Shown: positions 36,368-44,765 of the stretch, piece after piece
Position numbering within the stretch: the first letter of the stretch is position 1
How the letters are laid out: each line of letters starts with the position of its first letter
DNA from: a virus
Direction: 5' to 3' (one strand)
Virus record (IMG/VR): IMGVR_UViG_3300021964_006878
Span: 1 to 64,000 of that record
Length of the DNA: 64,000 nt
The notes under the pieces: generated by a model
Databases searched by the model: none
The model's input: the letters and a program-made list of their open reading frames with translations, nothing else
What the model was told of the DNA's origin: nothing
Position numbers and translations under genes: made by a program

Positions 36368-37099
36368 TTACTTTTTCTTTGGGTTCTGTTTACATACAGT
36401 GTATCTAGAGTAACTAAAATTGACAGTGACTTTTGTTAGCGTGCTTCCATCATATGAAAATGGAATAGCAGCAATGTTCATTGGGAAGGCATCAATGAAA
36501 TCATATTTTAGAAGGGGTTGCTCAAGTAGTTTCTTTTCCTTGTTATCTTTATTTGGATTTCTCCAAAACCCTCTTTCAAATTTAAGAATAGAAATACGAG
36601 TTTTATATTGATTGGGATATCTAAACCTAAAGAAGCTATTACTTTCATTAAATCCTTCTTGCCCATCTTCATCACCAAAATATTGATCTGACCCTCTACT
36701 CAATGGGTCAACCCAATTCAACCACTCCTCAAAGAGACGAATAGTATTATACTCTCTATCAACATAAAATGATAAATCAAAGTCAGCATAAATTCTACGA
36801 ATTGGAAATCTTTCAATGATTCCTTGACGACTACCACTCTCTTCTGACATATCAAAAGATGAACCTGGTAAGGATGCTTCCGAACATAAGAAATCATATG
36901 TTTCTTCTGTGGATTTGGATTGTCTAAACAATCCACAATCAGTAAGATATCGATTCAACTCACCAATACCACTTTGTCGAATAGCAGAACGTCCAAGATT
37001 CAATGATACCATAAATTGAGATGTCTGCGACAATGCACCGAATGTGTCCTGGACATCATTCATTCTCTTATACAACATCTCAGGCGAATATGTTGCCAT
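36368..37099 (-). CDS. Baseplate tail-tube initiator, gp54-like (243 aa)
   Basis: The protein begins MATYSPEMLYKRMNDVQDTF. The middle has RRIYADFDLSFYVDREYNTI followed by RLFEEWLNWVDP, which parallels the T4 gp54 segment in which a beta strand leads to a helix ending WVNAVEDP. The end has TLTKVTVNFSYSRY, the final strand of tube-like folds. It would nucleate tail tube polymerisation on the baseplate with gp48. T4 gp54 is longer (~320). A tail-tube homologue is the alternative. Confidence 0.55.
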   Translation of the reverse strand: MATYSPEMLYKRMNDVQDTFGALSQTSQFMVSLNLGRSAIRQSGIGELNRYLTDCGLFRQSKSTEETYDFLCSEASLPGSSFDMSEESGSRQGIIERFPIRRIYADFDLSFYVDREYNTIRLFEEWLNWVDPLSRGSDQYFGDEDGQEGFNESNSFFRFRYPNQYKTRISILKFERGFWRNPNKDNKEKKLLEQPLLKYDFIDAFPMNIAAIPFSYDGSTLTKVTVNFSYSRYTVCKQNPKKK

Positions 37100-37106
37100 C
37101 TAAATA
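37100..37106 (+). promoter_or_regulatory. Late promoter CTAAATA
   Basis: An exact CTAAATA is directly adjacent to the ATG of the divergent gp54-like gene and 25 bp before the gp4 ATG. It drives the plus-strand operon gp4-gp53. Confidence 0.7.
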
Positions 37107-37131
37107 CTTTGAAACTACTTATATACTATGT

Positions 37132-37572
37132 ATGTCGTATAAGGGAAGGTATCTCCCGTCTTATCCGAAGAAATATAATGGGAATGCTAAGAATATAGTC
37201 TATCGTTCCTTGTGGGAGCGAGGTTTTATGAAGTATTGCGACCTTACCGAGTCAGTGAAGGAATGGCAGTCAGAAGAATTTTTCATTCCATATGTTTCGC
37301 CTGTAGATAAAAGAGTTCATCGTTACTTCCCAGACTTCTTTATCAAGTATGTGGATAAGACCGGTAAGTTAAGACAGATGGTTATTGAAATAAAACCAAA
37401 GAAGCAAGTAGCACAACCAAATATGAATCCCAAAAGGAGAACTAAGGCATGGCAGAACTCCATAGTAACTTGGGCAGTTAATCAAGCAAAGTGGAAAGCA
37501 GCACGAGAGTTCTGTGCTGACCGCAAGTTTGAATTCAAGATTATGACTGAAGACGATCTAGGAATCAAGTAA
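37132..37572 (+). CDS. 4: Head completion protein gp4 (146 aa)
   Basis: The start is the ATG of MSYKGRYLPSYPKKY, which aligns with T4 gp4 MGYKGRY. Longer forms would cross the late promoter. Conserved T4 gp4 blocks follow in order: IVYRSLWERGFMKYCD, WQSEEFFIPYVSP, VHRYFPDFFIKYVD and IEIKPKKQ. The pattern E...D...IEIKPKKQ is the TnsA/PD-(D/E)xK-like nuclease core of this family. It completes the DNA-filled head before tail attachment. It overlaps the next gene by 1 bp. Confidence 0.9.
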   Translation: MSYKGRYLPSYPKKYNGNAKNIVYRSLWERGFMKYCDLTESVKEWQSEEFFIPYVSPVDKRVHRYFPDFFIKYVDKTGKLRQMVIEIKPKKQVAQPNMNPKRRTKAWQNSIVTWAVNQAKWKAAREFCADRKFEFKIMTEDDLGIK

Positions 37573-38135
37573 TGGTAAGACGACGTGCTAAACGAAGACG
37601 CGCAGGCGGTCCTTCTTATGAAGAAGTAAAAGCACAGATAGATGCGAGAGAAGAGGCATCTAAAACTATTGGTCGAAGAATCATGGACCGAGCAGGTCAA
37701 GGTGAAGATCCTGACTGGTATGCAAATGAACTGTTCACTGAACTCCAAGAGTATGGCACATCACCTACAATAGGTGCTCTCTGTTTCTTCAGTTACAATG
37801 CAGCATATCCTGCTAAGTATCCTTTCTATGATAGAAGACCCCTTGCATATATTGTTGACATTAATGAAAATAGAATACTTGGCGCTAACTTGCATTACTT
37901 AAATCCTTCACTCAGAGGACAACTTGCTGCTTCCTTGATAAATAAGAAACAAGTAGACTTTTCAATAGGTTACTCTAAACTTATACACAGTTACTTTCCT
38001 GGTAACATGGGTGATTTATATGCTATTCCAGTTGATGGAAATGAATGGAATGATGTTGCAAAACTAGTGACTGAAAGTTTTGTGAACAAGTCAGGAACAT
38101 ATGTCGAACCTCAAACCGCTTGGGATAGTATTTAA
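37572..38135 (+). CDS. Conserved phage protein, possible gp2-like DNA end protector (187 aa)
   Basis: The N-terminus is very basic (MVRRRAKRRRAGG). The core has YPFYDRRPLAYIVDINENRI followed by LGANLHYLNPSLRGQL. The motif (F/Y)DxRPLxxxxxxxxxxxGxNLHYLxP is widely conserved in large phages, in proteins often annotated as DNA end protector. Position between gp4 and gp48 suits a head/DNA completion role. A basic N-terminus fits DNA binding. The specific assignment to gp2 is from memory of the motif and is not certain. Confidence 0.6.
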   Translation: MVRRRAKRRRAGGPSYEEVKAQIDAREEASKTIGRRIMDRAGQGEDPDWYANELFTELQEYGTSPTIGALCFFSYNAAYPAKYPFYDRRPLAYIVDINENRILGANLHYLNPSLRGQLAASLINKKQVDFSIGYSKLIHSYFPGNMGDLYAIPVDGNEWNDVAKLVTESFVNKSGTYVEPQTAWDSI

Positions 38136-39998
38136 ATGGCAGTAAGAACGGATGCAAATGTATTATCCTTTAATCCACTCGATCCTGGTGCAGGCAATAC
38201 TTTAATCACTAAAGGAACCAGTAGTCTTAAGACTATGAAAGTCACTATCAATGGTGAGCAATATTTTGTACAGACTCGTTATGATCAAGGTGATGGAACT
38301 ACAGCAGCAGTAGCTGTAGCACAAACTGAAACTGTGACTAAATCTGGGACGGGGAGAAAAAGTAGAACCACAGTCAGAAAGACAGATACTCCATGGGTAA
38401 TATTTACAGTAAATTCAAAGGGTGAAACTACATTTGGTGGAGAGGGTAGAACTGATAACCCCGACACACTTGGTGATATTGGTCCTATGCATATTACATC
38501 TGAAGAGACTGCAAAAGCAATTGCAGCAACTTTTGAGATTGATGGTGCACCTGCTACTCTAGCAGAAGGAGTATCTGAACATAATACCAGAGCAAAAGTA
38601 TTACAGAAAAAGTCTACCCGAATATTTCATACTAAAGATGAAAGCAGGGTAGTACAAGGTGTAGCAGTAAAAGAAGCAGTAATAGAAGAAACAACTCCTG
38701 TTCCTCCAGTGAATATTAACGAATCTCCCAATGTTGACACAGATAATGGTGAAGAACCATCGAATAATGACGTGAATGCCGATTCGATTACTGATGCAGA
38801 AGGAAATACATTAGCAACAATTGGAGATAAAAGCAAAGATGTACTCCAATTAATTCAAGAAAAACTTGGACAAGCAAATGCCTTAATTAAAATATCACCA
38901 GAAGATCGTGCAGCATTTGAAAAATTATTTGAAGAAGGTGGTGGAGATACAATCGTTGGTGGTAATTATCCAATCGATAATACCTATGGGGAATTTTTCG
39001 GGCAAGATTATGTCACCATTGACCAGTTCATATATCAACCACCGAGGAGAGATCAAATATTTGGGGAAAATGCACTACAAAATATAACAAGTGGGAATCA
39101 AAGAGTCACACCATTGAAAAAGTTTGTAGCAATGGTCAAGTTACCAATGCCCAATACTATTACAGATGCAAATGCTGTTGCTTGGGGTGATGATGTAATG
39201 AATAATCTTTCTGCAGCAATTACTGCTGGTACTATGAATAACCCAGTAGCAGTTGGTGCTGGTGGTTTTCTTGGTAGTCTGATTGGTCAGGGTCAGTTAG
39301 GAGCACTAGCAGCACTAGCAATCGCAGAGAATAAGAGTAGTATAGAGGATATAAAAAACTTTAACTTTGCAGGTGCTTTTGGTAGTGGTGCTAGTGGTGC
39401 TTTGATGGGTAAAGCTAGTTTGGGTGCTGCAATCTTGGGGATAGCAGGTTCTAATGTCTCGGCAGATGATATATTACAAAGAGGTGTTGGGGTTGTTCCA
39501 AATTCAAATATGGAACTTATGTTTAATGCTCCAGCACTGAGGGATTTTAATTTTAGTTGGAAGATGAGTCCAAGAGATGAAAAGGAAGCATTAGAAGTAA
39601 AGAAAATTATTCGTTTCTTTAAGCAGGGAATGGCTGCAAAAACAATGACGAACCAGGCAGGACAAAGAAGTCTATTCCTAGGAACACCAAATGTTTTTAG
39701 ACTTCAATATCGAACTGCAAAAGGAGAAATTATTGAAGGTGTAAATAGAATTAAACCCTGTGCTGTTGTTGGAACATCGGTGAACTATACACCTGATGGG
39801 GCATGGGCATCGTATGATGGTGGTCAACCTGTCAGTACTATCCTATCAATCAATATGAAAGAACTTGAAGCAGTATATGCTTCTGATTATAGTGAGAAAC
39901 AGATTCTTTCAGAAAGACGATCCAAAGATATTACTGATGGGACAATGGGAGAGGATGGTGATCTTTATTCAATTAGTCCAAACGAGGTAGGTTACTAA
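38136..39998 (+). CDS. 48: Baseplate tail tube cap gp48 (620 aa)
   Basis: The C-terminal ~240 residues match T4 gp48: LRDFNFSWKMSPRDEKEALE and VKKIIRFFKQGM, then NRIKPCAVVGTSVNYTPDG and LSINMKELEAVYASDY. A Gly/Ala-rich hydrophobic stretch at ~370-450 corresponds to the T4 segment before the PR(S/D) motif. The N-terminal ~280 residues (KVTINGEQYFVQTRYDQGDG and so on) have no T4 counterpart, so the protein is much longer than T4's 364. It caps the baseplate and starts tube growth. It overlaps gp53 by 1 bp. Confidence 0.85.
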   Translation: MAVRTDANVLSFNPLDPGAGNTLITKGTSSLKTMKVTINGEQYFVQTRYDQGDGTTAAVAVAQTETVTKSGTGRKSRTTVRKTDTPWVIFTVNSKGETTFGGEGRTDNPDTLGDIGPMHITSEETAKAIAATFEIDGAPATLAEGVSEHNTRAKVLQKKSTRIFHTKDESRVVQGVAVKEAVIEETTPVPPVNINESPNVDTDNGEEPSNNDVNADSITDAEGNTLATIGDKSKDVLQLIQEKLGQANALIKISPEDRAAFEKLFEEGGGDTIVGGNYPIDNTYGEFFGQDYVTIDQFIYQPPRRDQIFGENALQNITSGNQRVTPLKKFVAMVKLPMPNTITDANAVAWGDDVMNNLSAAITAGTMNNPVAVGAGGFLGSLIGQGQLGALAALAIAENKSSIEDIKNFNFAGAFGSGASGALMGKASLGAAILGIAGSNVSADDILQRGVGVVPNSNMELMFNAPALRDFNFSWKMSPRDEKEALEVKKIIRFFKQGMAAKTMTNQAGQRSLFLGTPNVFRLQYRTAKGEIIEGVNRIKPCAVVGTSVNYTPDGAWASYDGGQPVSTILSINMKELEAVYASDYSEKQILSERRSKDITDGTMGEDGDLYSISPNEVGY

Positions 39999-40660
39999 TG
40001 TCTTATTTCAGAGAGTTACCAAATATATCTGCTCTATCTTTACTGCCAGGAAGAGCACGAGATGATGAAAGAGTTTTAATCAAAAACTTTTTCAAGAGAC
40101 CAAAACTTAGAAGCGATATTGATATTGCAATTACTGCCTTTGATTTTAAGGTTATTAAAGATGGGCAGAGACCTGATAACATTGCAGAAATTATGTATCA
40201 AGATCCAGAATTGGATTGGGTAGTTCTGATTACTAATAATATTACAAATATAAGGGACCAATGGCCACTGTCTAACAATAATCTTCATAATTATATGCTA
40301 GATAAGTATGGTTCTGAACAGGCACTTCAGGAAGTCCACCATTATGAAACATTTGAAATTAAAGATGAATATAATAGAACAGTTTTAGAATCTGGTCTTG
40401 AAGTAGATGAAGATTTTTCATTCACATTCACAACAGTTAATGGTAACCTTGTAACGAAATCAAATGCAGCAGGTCCAGTTACAAATTATACTTATGAAAG
40501 TACAAGAAATGATGCGAAAAGAATCATTCGTGTATTGAAACCAAAATTCGTTGGTAGTTTTATCAGTGATATGAAAAAGATGATGAAGTATGAAACATCT
40601 TCCCAATATATCAATAGAACTACTAAGGCAGCGTTTAACACCAGAAAATTTGGGTTATAA
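39998..40660 (+). CDS. 53: Baseplate wedge protein gp53 (220 aa)
   Basis: The protein begins MSYFRELPNISALSLLPGRA. The block DGQRPDNIAEIMYQDPELDW followed by VVLITNN matches T4 gp53 RPEELANAIYGNPQLYWVLLMCN. A charged C-terminus ends RVLKPKFVGSFISDMKKMM. This wedge subunit connects wedges to the hub. It is the last gene of the plus-strand operon, followed by a bidirectional terminator. Confidence 0.9.
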   Translation: MSYFRELPNISALSLLPGRARDDERVLIKNFFKRPKLRSDIDIAITAFDFKVIKDGQRPDNIAEIMYQDPELDWVVLITNNITNIRDQWPLSNNNLHNYMLDKYGSEQALQEVHHYETFEIKDEYNRTVLESGLEVDEDFSFTFTTVNGNLVTKSNAAGPVTNYTYESTRNDAKRIIRVLKPKFVGSFISDMKKMMKYETSSQYINRTTKAAFNTRKFGL

Positions 40661-40682
40661 AAAAACCCTCCTTTCGGAGGGT
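40659..40682. terminator. Bidirectional terminator between gp53 and gp32
   Basis: The stem ACCCTCC/GGAGGGT with a TTTC loop is next to an A-run at the gp53 stop. For minus-strand transcripts the A-run becomes the U-tract, so it terminates gp32 well; on the plus strand it has no clear U-run. Confidence 0.75.
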
Positions 40683-40689
40683 GTAAAGG

Positions 40690-41649
40690 TCAGGAGTTGA
40701 CCAGTTTAGCAAAGTAGTTGAGGGAGTCGTCTTCATCTTCCGTGTTGCTACTGAGAGTGGTGTCGGGGTCATTAAATGACTTACTGCGACCTTCACTCAA
40801 GTCCTCATAGGAAGCACCAGCGGCACTAGGTTCAGAGTAGTCACCACGACGCTCACGTTCCCATTGTGCTTCTTCTTCCTGAGTCTCAGGGTCTTGCATC
40901 TTAGGAGTACCCTTGTTACCAAGAGTATAATCAAGACGCTTCTGAAGTGCATCATATGCCTTGAAGTTCTTAGGGTCAAGGAACTCATTCAGGTCATAGA
41001 GATTGTTGTAGATTTTCTCTAGTTTATCATCGTCATCGAACAATGCGCTAGGGTTAGCAAACTCACTGCTATCATAGTTCTGATAACCAGCAACACGGCG
41101 AATCTTCAGTTTGAAGTTTGCACCCTGCCAGAAATCAAAAGGATTGATAGGTTCTTCGTCAGCAAACTCAGGCTTCATTGCTTCCATGATTTTATCATGG
41201 ATCTTCTTACCATACTTGTAAAGGAAAACTTTACCGTCGTTATCGGGATTAGAAGGATCACTTACAACAAGAATGTTGCTATAGTATGAGAGTTTACGCT
41301 TTTGCTTACGTGCTTGCTCTTTACCAGCATCAGTGCCGTTGTTCCAAAGGGTAGAATTATATTCACATACAGGACATTTCTGCTCTTTAGTGGTTAGACA
41401 TTGGTCAATCAACCAACCACCAGGACCTTGGAATGCATGGGTATAGACTCGTGCCCAAGGAAGTTCATTTCCATCTGCTTCAGGGAGGAAACGAATAACT
41501 GCAAAACCATTACCAGTCTTATCAACTGATGGTTTCCAGATACGCTCGTCAGCACCATTCCCCTTGTCGTTGAGTTTTTCGACAGACTTGATTAGTTTAT
41601 CAGTAAGGGAACCAGAACGGGACTGCTTTTTGAGATTTTGAAAAGACAT
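40690..41649 (-). CDS. 32: Single-stranded DNA-binding protein gp32 (319 aa)
   Basis: The protein begins MSFQNLKKQSRSGSLTDKL. Zinc-ligand pattern H71, C84, C92, C95 (TKEQKCPVCEYN) matches the T4 gp32 H-C-C-C site. A Trp/Tyr-rich OB-fold lies at ~45-230, and the C-terminus is acidic (SSNTEDEDDSLNYF), the interaction tail for replication partners. It coats single-stranded DNA and coordinates replication and recombination. A perfect host-type promoter and a repeat-containing leader without Shine-Dalgarno precede it, as expected for an early gene with autogenous control. Confidence 0.95.
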   Translation of the reverse strand: MSFQNLKKQSRSGSLTDKLIKSVEKLNDKGNGADERIWKPSVDKTGNGFAVIRFLPEADGNELPWARVYTHAFQGPGGWLIDQCLTTKEQKCPVCEYNSTLWNNGTDAGKEQARKQKRKLSYYSNILVVSDPSNPDNDGKVFLYKYGKKIHDKIMEAMKPEFADEEPINPFDFWQGANFKLKIRRVAGYQNYDSSEFANPSALFDDDDKLEKIYNNLYDLNEFLDPKNFKAYDALQKRLDYTLGNKGTPKMQDPETQEEEAQWERERRGDYSEPSAAGASYEDLSEGRSKSFNDPDTTLSSNTEDEDDSLNYFAKLVNS

Positions 41650-41650
41650 A

Positions 41651-41680
41651 GGATTGATTAGGATAAATTAGGATGTGTTG
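41651..41680 (-). repeat. Three tandem 10-mers in the gp32 mRNA leader
   Basis: On the plus strand the units are GGATTGATTA, GGATAAATTA and GGATGTGTTG, in exact 10-bp register. In the mRNA these are unstructured, A/U-rich 10-mers ending in AUCC and running up to the start codon. No Shine-Dalgarno is present. This is similar in layout to the T4 gp32 autogenous operator, though sequence differs. Confidence 0.5.
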
Positions 41681-41695
41681 GATGTGGACAGGTCT

Positions 41696-41724
41696 ATTAT
41701 AAGGCATGTGCCTTCAGATGTCAA
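41696..41724 (-). promoter_or_regulatory. Consensus host-type promoter of gp32 (TTGACA-17-TATAAT)
   Basis: TTGACA (41719-41724) and TATAAT (41696-41701) match the sigma70 consensus perfectly with 17-bp spacing. The -35 lies inside the last codons of the DUF1825 gene. The spacer contains the inverted repeat AAGGCA/TGCCTT. The following TAGACC is the same as at the 47.7 kb promoter. Confidence 0.9.
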
Positions 41725-42043
41725 GTGTGTGCTCTAGATTTGCGATAGTTTTGTCGAGTTGCTCAAAGAACTTTTCCATGCCGTCACTCTCGGTATATCC
41801 GAACATCTTTGCTGCTTCAATTACCTTCTCCTTAATCACTAAGGCGTCAGGGTCATCAGACAGTGAGACACGAAAGAAGAACAGTTTCTGTTTCTCAAGG
41901 AATGTCTTAAGTCGCGCCAAGTGATCTCTTCTTTCTTCAACACTATACTCTGCAAGATGCATTAGATCAATAGTGAGTTCTTGTTGCAGTTGCTCAAGCT
42001 CCATGACTGTACCACGGACTTGATCTGAGTCAAAAAATCTCAT
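41714..42043 (-). CDS. DUF1825-like cyanobacterial-type protein (109 aa)
   Basis: The protein starts MRFFDSDQVRGTVMELEQLQ and contains FLEKQKLFFFRVSLSDDP followed by MFGYTESDGMEKFFEQLDKT. The start FFDSxxVxxEx...L and the central FFFRxxLSDDPxA are typical of the DUF1825 family, found in cyanobacteria and their phages. All-helical; function unknown. It overlaps gp59 by 4 bp (ATGA) and carries the gp32 -35 box in its last codons. Confidence 0.75.
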   Translation of the reverse strand: MRFFDSDQVRGTVMELEQLQQELTIDLMHLAEYSVEERRDHLARLKTFLEKQKLFFFRVSLSDDPDALVIKEKVIEAAKMFGYTESDGMEKFFEQLDKTIANLEHTLDI

Positions 42044-42633
42044 ACTACCTGCTCTTTAAGAATCGACTTGAATTTGTTCACATCAATATTTAGGAATGGT
42101 TTATACTTTTTAATTTTGAGACTGACGGTATTCCACACCGGGTCTTCGAGTTTTTTATCAAAGTTCTTCACATATTCTAGGATAATATCTAATATTACCA
42201 TGGTCTCAATAGACAAAGCACCCTGCAGATATTTCTTCAATACCTCAGGGTGTGACTGTCCCTTGATAGAGAACAGTTGTTGAAAGTTTTCTTTGTTGAC
42301 GAAGACTTCTACTTCTGTCTTGAACATATAGGTTAAAGTTTGTGACCTTTTCATCCAAGATTTATAATTATCTTCTCCAGAGGAAATAATATCGCCAATC
42401 CATAGACGGTCTGGGTCATCACACTCAACAAAGTTTGCTAAAAAGTATTCTTTAATCTCACTATCATCTTTTTTGCGAGACATTCTTTCAAAAAAGTAAC
42501 GATCTTTACGATTGTTATATGCTTGAACAGATGCCCTAGACTTACCAGAGTATTTGAAGTAACTATAACTCTGCTTTGTAAAATGATTTTTGAATGCTAG
42601 ATATGTTTTGTATACATCAATCGGTGTCATCAT
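42040..42633 (-). CDS. 59: Helicase loader gp59 (197 aa)
   Basis: The start is taken at the ATG of MMTPIDVYKTYLAFKNHF, which corresponds to T4 gp59's VYKLYLMIKQHM. Longer forms overlap the upstream gene heavily. Further T4-like blocks are YNNRKDRYFFERMSRK, ANFVECDDPDRLWIGDI and LEDPVWNTVSLKIKKYK, then FLNIDVNKFK. The family loads gp41 helicase on gp32-covered forks, which fits its place between gp32 and gp33. It overlaps its upstream neighbour by 17 bp. Confidence 0.85.
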   Translation of the reverse strand: MMTPIDVYKTYLAFKNHFTKQSYSYFKYSGKSRASVQAYNNRKDRYFFERMSRKKDDSEIKEYFLANFVECDDPDRLWIGDIISSGEDNYKSWMKRSQTLTYMFKTEVEVFVNKENFQQLFSIKGQSHPEVLKKYLQGALSIETMVILDIILEYVKNFDKKLEDPVWNTVSLKIKKYKPFLNIDVNKFKSILKEQVV

Positions 42634-42805
42634 CAATTCGTTCAAAATCTTCAATTTCGTCTGCAGTAACTTCGTGTTCATTATTGATTAGATACCAATG
42701 ATGGCCAGAACGTTTACCAAGATACTGTAATTCTTCATCGATCCATGAGTTTTCACGCATTGCTGCTTGAATTTTATAATGAATCAATTCACCTCTAGAA
42801 ATCAT
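42617..42805 (-). CDS. Hypothetical protein (62 aa)
   Basis: The protein starts MISRGELIHYKIQAAMRENS, has a Trp/His-rich centre (GKRSGHHWYLINNEHE) and a very acidic tail (FERIDDDTD). No known domain. It overlaps gp33 by ATGA and gp59 by 17 bp, so it is translated within the gp33-gp59 unit. Confidence 0.65.
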   Translation of the reverse strand: MISRGELIHYKIQAAMRENSWIDEELQYLGKRSGHHWYLINNEHEVTADEIEDFERIDDDTD

Positions 42806-43056
42806 AATGGAAGTTTTGCTCGTGTAGTTTTTTTCAAAAAGTTAAGTTGAGTAGCGTCACATTTAAGTTTTTCTTTCAATGGTTTTGAAATTAATTTACC
42901 AACAGATTCCATTTCGATCTTGTTCTCTTCACAAAACGTGAGGATAGCATCGATGTAATTGAACTTGTAAGTCTTGACTAGACTCTCAACCTCTTGTGCA
43001 AACTTTGCTGGACACAGAAACTTTTCCTTGATGAGTTCATCAACTTGATTCTCCAT
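42802..43056 (-). CDS. 33: Late transcription accessory protein gp33 (84 aa)
   Basis: The start is the ATG preceded by AGGAGAAT, inside the end of the nuclease gene. The protein has VESLVKTYKFNYIDAILTFC followed by EENKIEMESVGKLISKPLKE. This matches the conserved helix pair of T4 gp33 (Y-x-A-I-x-x-x-C-x-E-x-x-I-E...LIS). gp33 links RNA polymerase flap and sliding clamp, activating the CTAAATA/TATAAATA promoters seen in this window. Size is slightly below T4's 112. Confidence 0.8.
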   Translation of the reverse strand: MENQVDELIKEKFLCPAKFAQEVESLVKTYKFNYIDAILTFCEENKIEMESVGKLISKPLKEKLKCDATQLNFLKKTTRAKLPL

Positions 43057-43726
43057 ATTCTCCTGTTTTATATTCGACGAACTTTTTGATGTACTCTGTG
43101 AGAAGTTTAATATAGTGACCCTTGTTTGTTTTTTCGTAGACAAAGCTTTCTCCATTTTCTGCAACCATAATAGTAATTAATTTTTTAACTGGGATACCAG
43201 TCATTTCAAAATACATGCAAGCATAAGCAGTCTCTTGCACGAAATAATTTTCAATCCATTTTTCGGGTTTGATCTTGGCCGAGGTCTTAAAGTCGATGAC
43301 TGCAAGTTCTCCGTCGTACTCTGCTATGCAGTCTACTCTACCTGCAAGACCAAGATAATCACTATACAGCGATTGTTCTATAACATGTATGTTATTTATA
43401 CGGTCAAGATTCTTTTTCGCTGAGAGTAGAAGAAACTTTGTAGAAGGAAGCATATCAATGTCCTTGATGGGAACATTCTTGATGTATTGTTCTACAGCGT
43501 CATGGAACTTTGTCCCACGAAATGTAGATTCCCTAAGGACTTTATTTGCTTCTTCTTCACCGACTCTCTTTCGCCATTTGACAAAAACTTCACGGTTATA
43601 GAAACTCGTTACAGAAGTGATGGATGGATACATCTTTCCTGATGGAACTTCGTAAAAACGAGTTCCATCAATCATGGTTGCTTCTAAATCAGTTTCGCCT
43701 TTTAAATTATCTAGATGGACAAACAT
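43040..43726 (-). CDS. PD-(D/E)xK exonuclease, RecB/MGME1-like (228 aa)
   Basis: Core motif: GRVDCIAEYDGELAVIDFKT, where D...D-x-K are the metal ligands of the PD-(D/E)xK fold. It is preceded by RGTKFHDAVEQYI, with the His of the RecB/Cas4-like first motif, and followed by QETAYACMYFEMTG with the QxxxY motif. There is no helicase domain or Fe-S cluster Cys. It probably acts in recombination or DNA end processing. It overlaps phoH as TAATG and gp33 by 17 bp. Confidence 0.8.
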   Translation of the reverse strand: MFVHLDNLKGETDLEATMIDGTRFYEVPSGKMYPSITSVTSFYNREVFVKWRKRVGEEEANKVLRESTFRGTKFHDAVEQYIKNVPIKDIDMLPSTKFLLLSAKKNLDRINNIHVIEQSLYSDYLGLAGRVDCIAEYDGELAVIDFKTSAKIKPEKWIENYFVQETAYACMYFEMTGIPVKKLITIMVAENGESFVYEKTNKGHYIKLLTEYIKKFVEYKTGEYGESS

Positions 43727-44487
43727 TAAATACCGAGTGCAATTTTAGTCATGATGTAGTTACGAACAAATCCAGATCTAACAATATCATTGACATCATA
43801 CTCTACACAAGTAAAGTCATCAGTCATTGCTTGGATGATCTTCATGAAATCAAGAATTCCATTACGCTCGTTGGTCTTCACAAGGTCAGACTGTGCTGCG
43901 TCTCCACAGAAAACAATCTTACAATTTTCACCAACTCTTGTTATTATACTATCAAGTTCATGAAAATTCAAGTTCTGCATTTCGTCAACGATGATAATAC
44001 AATTATCCATTGTAGTTCCACGAATGAATGAGGTAGACCAGAAGCGAATAGTCTCCTGTGCTTTGAGTGCTCCATAAAGCATCTCAAATTCATTCTCATT
44101 CTGCATCTCAAACATATACTTCACCATATTCTTATATGGAATTTGGTATAGTGCTGCCTTATCTTCATGGTCTCCAGGAAGAAATCCAATCTCACGAGTA
44201 GAAACAAGAGAACGAACCACATACACCTTTTCATAAGGTGTGAATTGATCTAATACGTCTTTAAGTGCAAGGTATAGTGCAACAAAAGTTTTGCCTGTAC
44301 CTGCTGCACCATAAGCAAACATATTTTTGCCTGCATTATATGCCTCAAAGAACTTTTCTTGGTTATCTGTTAATGGTTTGATGTCAACCATTAAATCAGA
44401 ATTGATTGGATGCTTTCTCTTCAGTTGTCTTGAACTCATACTGCCGACTCCAACACTGGAACCGCCTTTTCTCTTTTTAGCTGGCAT
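43726..44487 (-). CDS. phoH: PhoH-like P-loop ATPase (253 aa)
   Basis: Walker A is GAAGTGKT (60-67), Walker B is CIIIVDEMQN, and the third motif is RVGENCKIVFCGDAAQSDL. This is the PhoH family, distantly related to RecD/superfamily 1 helicases. The N-terminus is basic and disordered (MPAKKRKGGSSVGVG). PhoH is common in marine phages; its role in phages is not settled, with nucleic-acid-dependent ATPase activity most likely. It follows the 82-residue gene by 2 bp. Confidence 0.9.
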   Translation of the reverse strand: MPAKKRKGGSSVGVGSMSSRQLKRKHPINSDLMVDIKPLTDNQEKFFEAYNAGKNMFAYGAAGTGKTFVALYLALKDVLDQFTPYEKVYVVRSLVSTREIGFLPGDHEDKAALYQIPYKNMVKYMFEMQNENEFEMLYGALKAQETIRFWSTSFIRGTTMDNCIIIVDEMQNLNFHELDSIITRVGENCKIVFCGDAAQSDLVKTNERNGILDFMKIIQAMTDDFTCVEYDVNDIVRSGFVRNYIMTKIALGI

Positions 44488-44489
44488 AC

Positions 44490-44738
44490 TTAGATTTTTT
44501 GAATGTTAGCACCTGGGACTGATTTTACCTTGGATAGAACATCGTTCCATCCAGGATTCTTCTTACGAAGTTTATCCTTCCATTCACCGACTTCACCTGA
44601 AGCAGGACAAGTAGATGGATCACTCCAGTCCCTATGCCAGTCAGGATTATCGTTACACCACTGAGACCATTCAGTGACACTCATTACGATTTCTTTTTGC
44701 TCACCAGTCTCTTTATGGACTATTGGATATGTTGCCAT
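44490..44738 (-). CDS. Small conserved protein (82 aa)
   Basis: The start is set at the second ATG (MATYPIVHKETGEQKEIVMS) because the first would overlap the late promoter. N-terminal pattern xTYxxxxKxTGExxxxxMSxxE is shared with short phage proteins related to FmdB-like regulators. The Trp-rich middle (WSQWCNDNPDWHRDWSDPST) then leads to CPASGEVGEW. The zinc ribbon Cys pairs of FmdB are not complete. Function unknown. It heads the phoH-gp32 block. Confidence 0.65.
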   Translation of the reverse strand: MATYPIVHKETGEQKEIVMSVTEWSQWCNDNPDWHRDWSDPSTCPASGEVGEWKDKLRKKNPGWNDVLSKVKSVPGANIQKI

Positions 44739-44758
44739 GGTTACAAAACTCAATGAAT

Positions 44759-44765
44759 TATTTAG
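44759..44765 (-). promoter_or_regulatory. Late promoter CTAAATA
   Basis: An exact CTAAATA overlaps the last codons of the HNH gene; its TAA is the HNH stop. The ATG of the 82-residue gene is 20 bp downstream. Confidence 0.6.

Noticed and set aside
37021-37572. A longer 183-residue version of gp4 starting at 37021
   Set aside because: The extra 37 codons cross the late promoter and the 5' end of the divergent gene; the downstream ATG matches T4 gp4's N-terminus.
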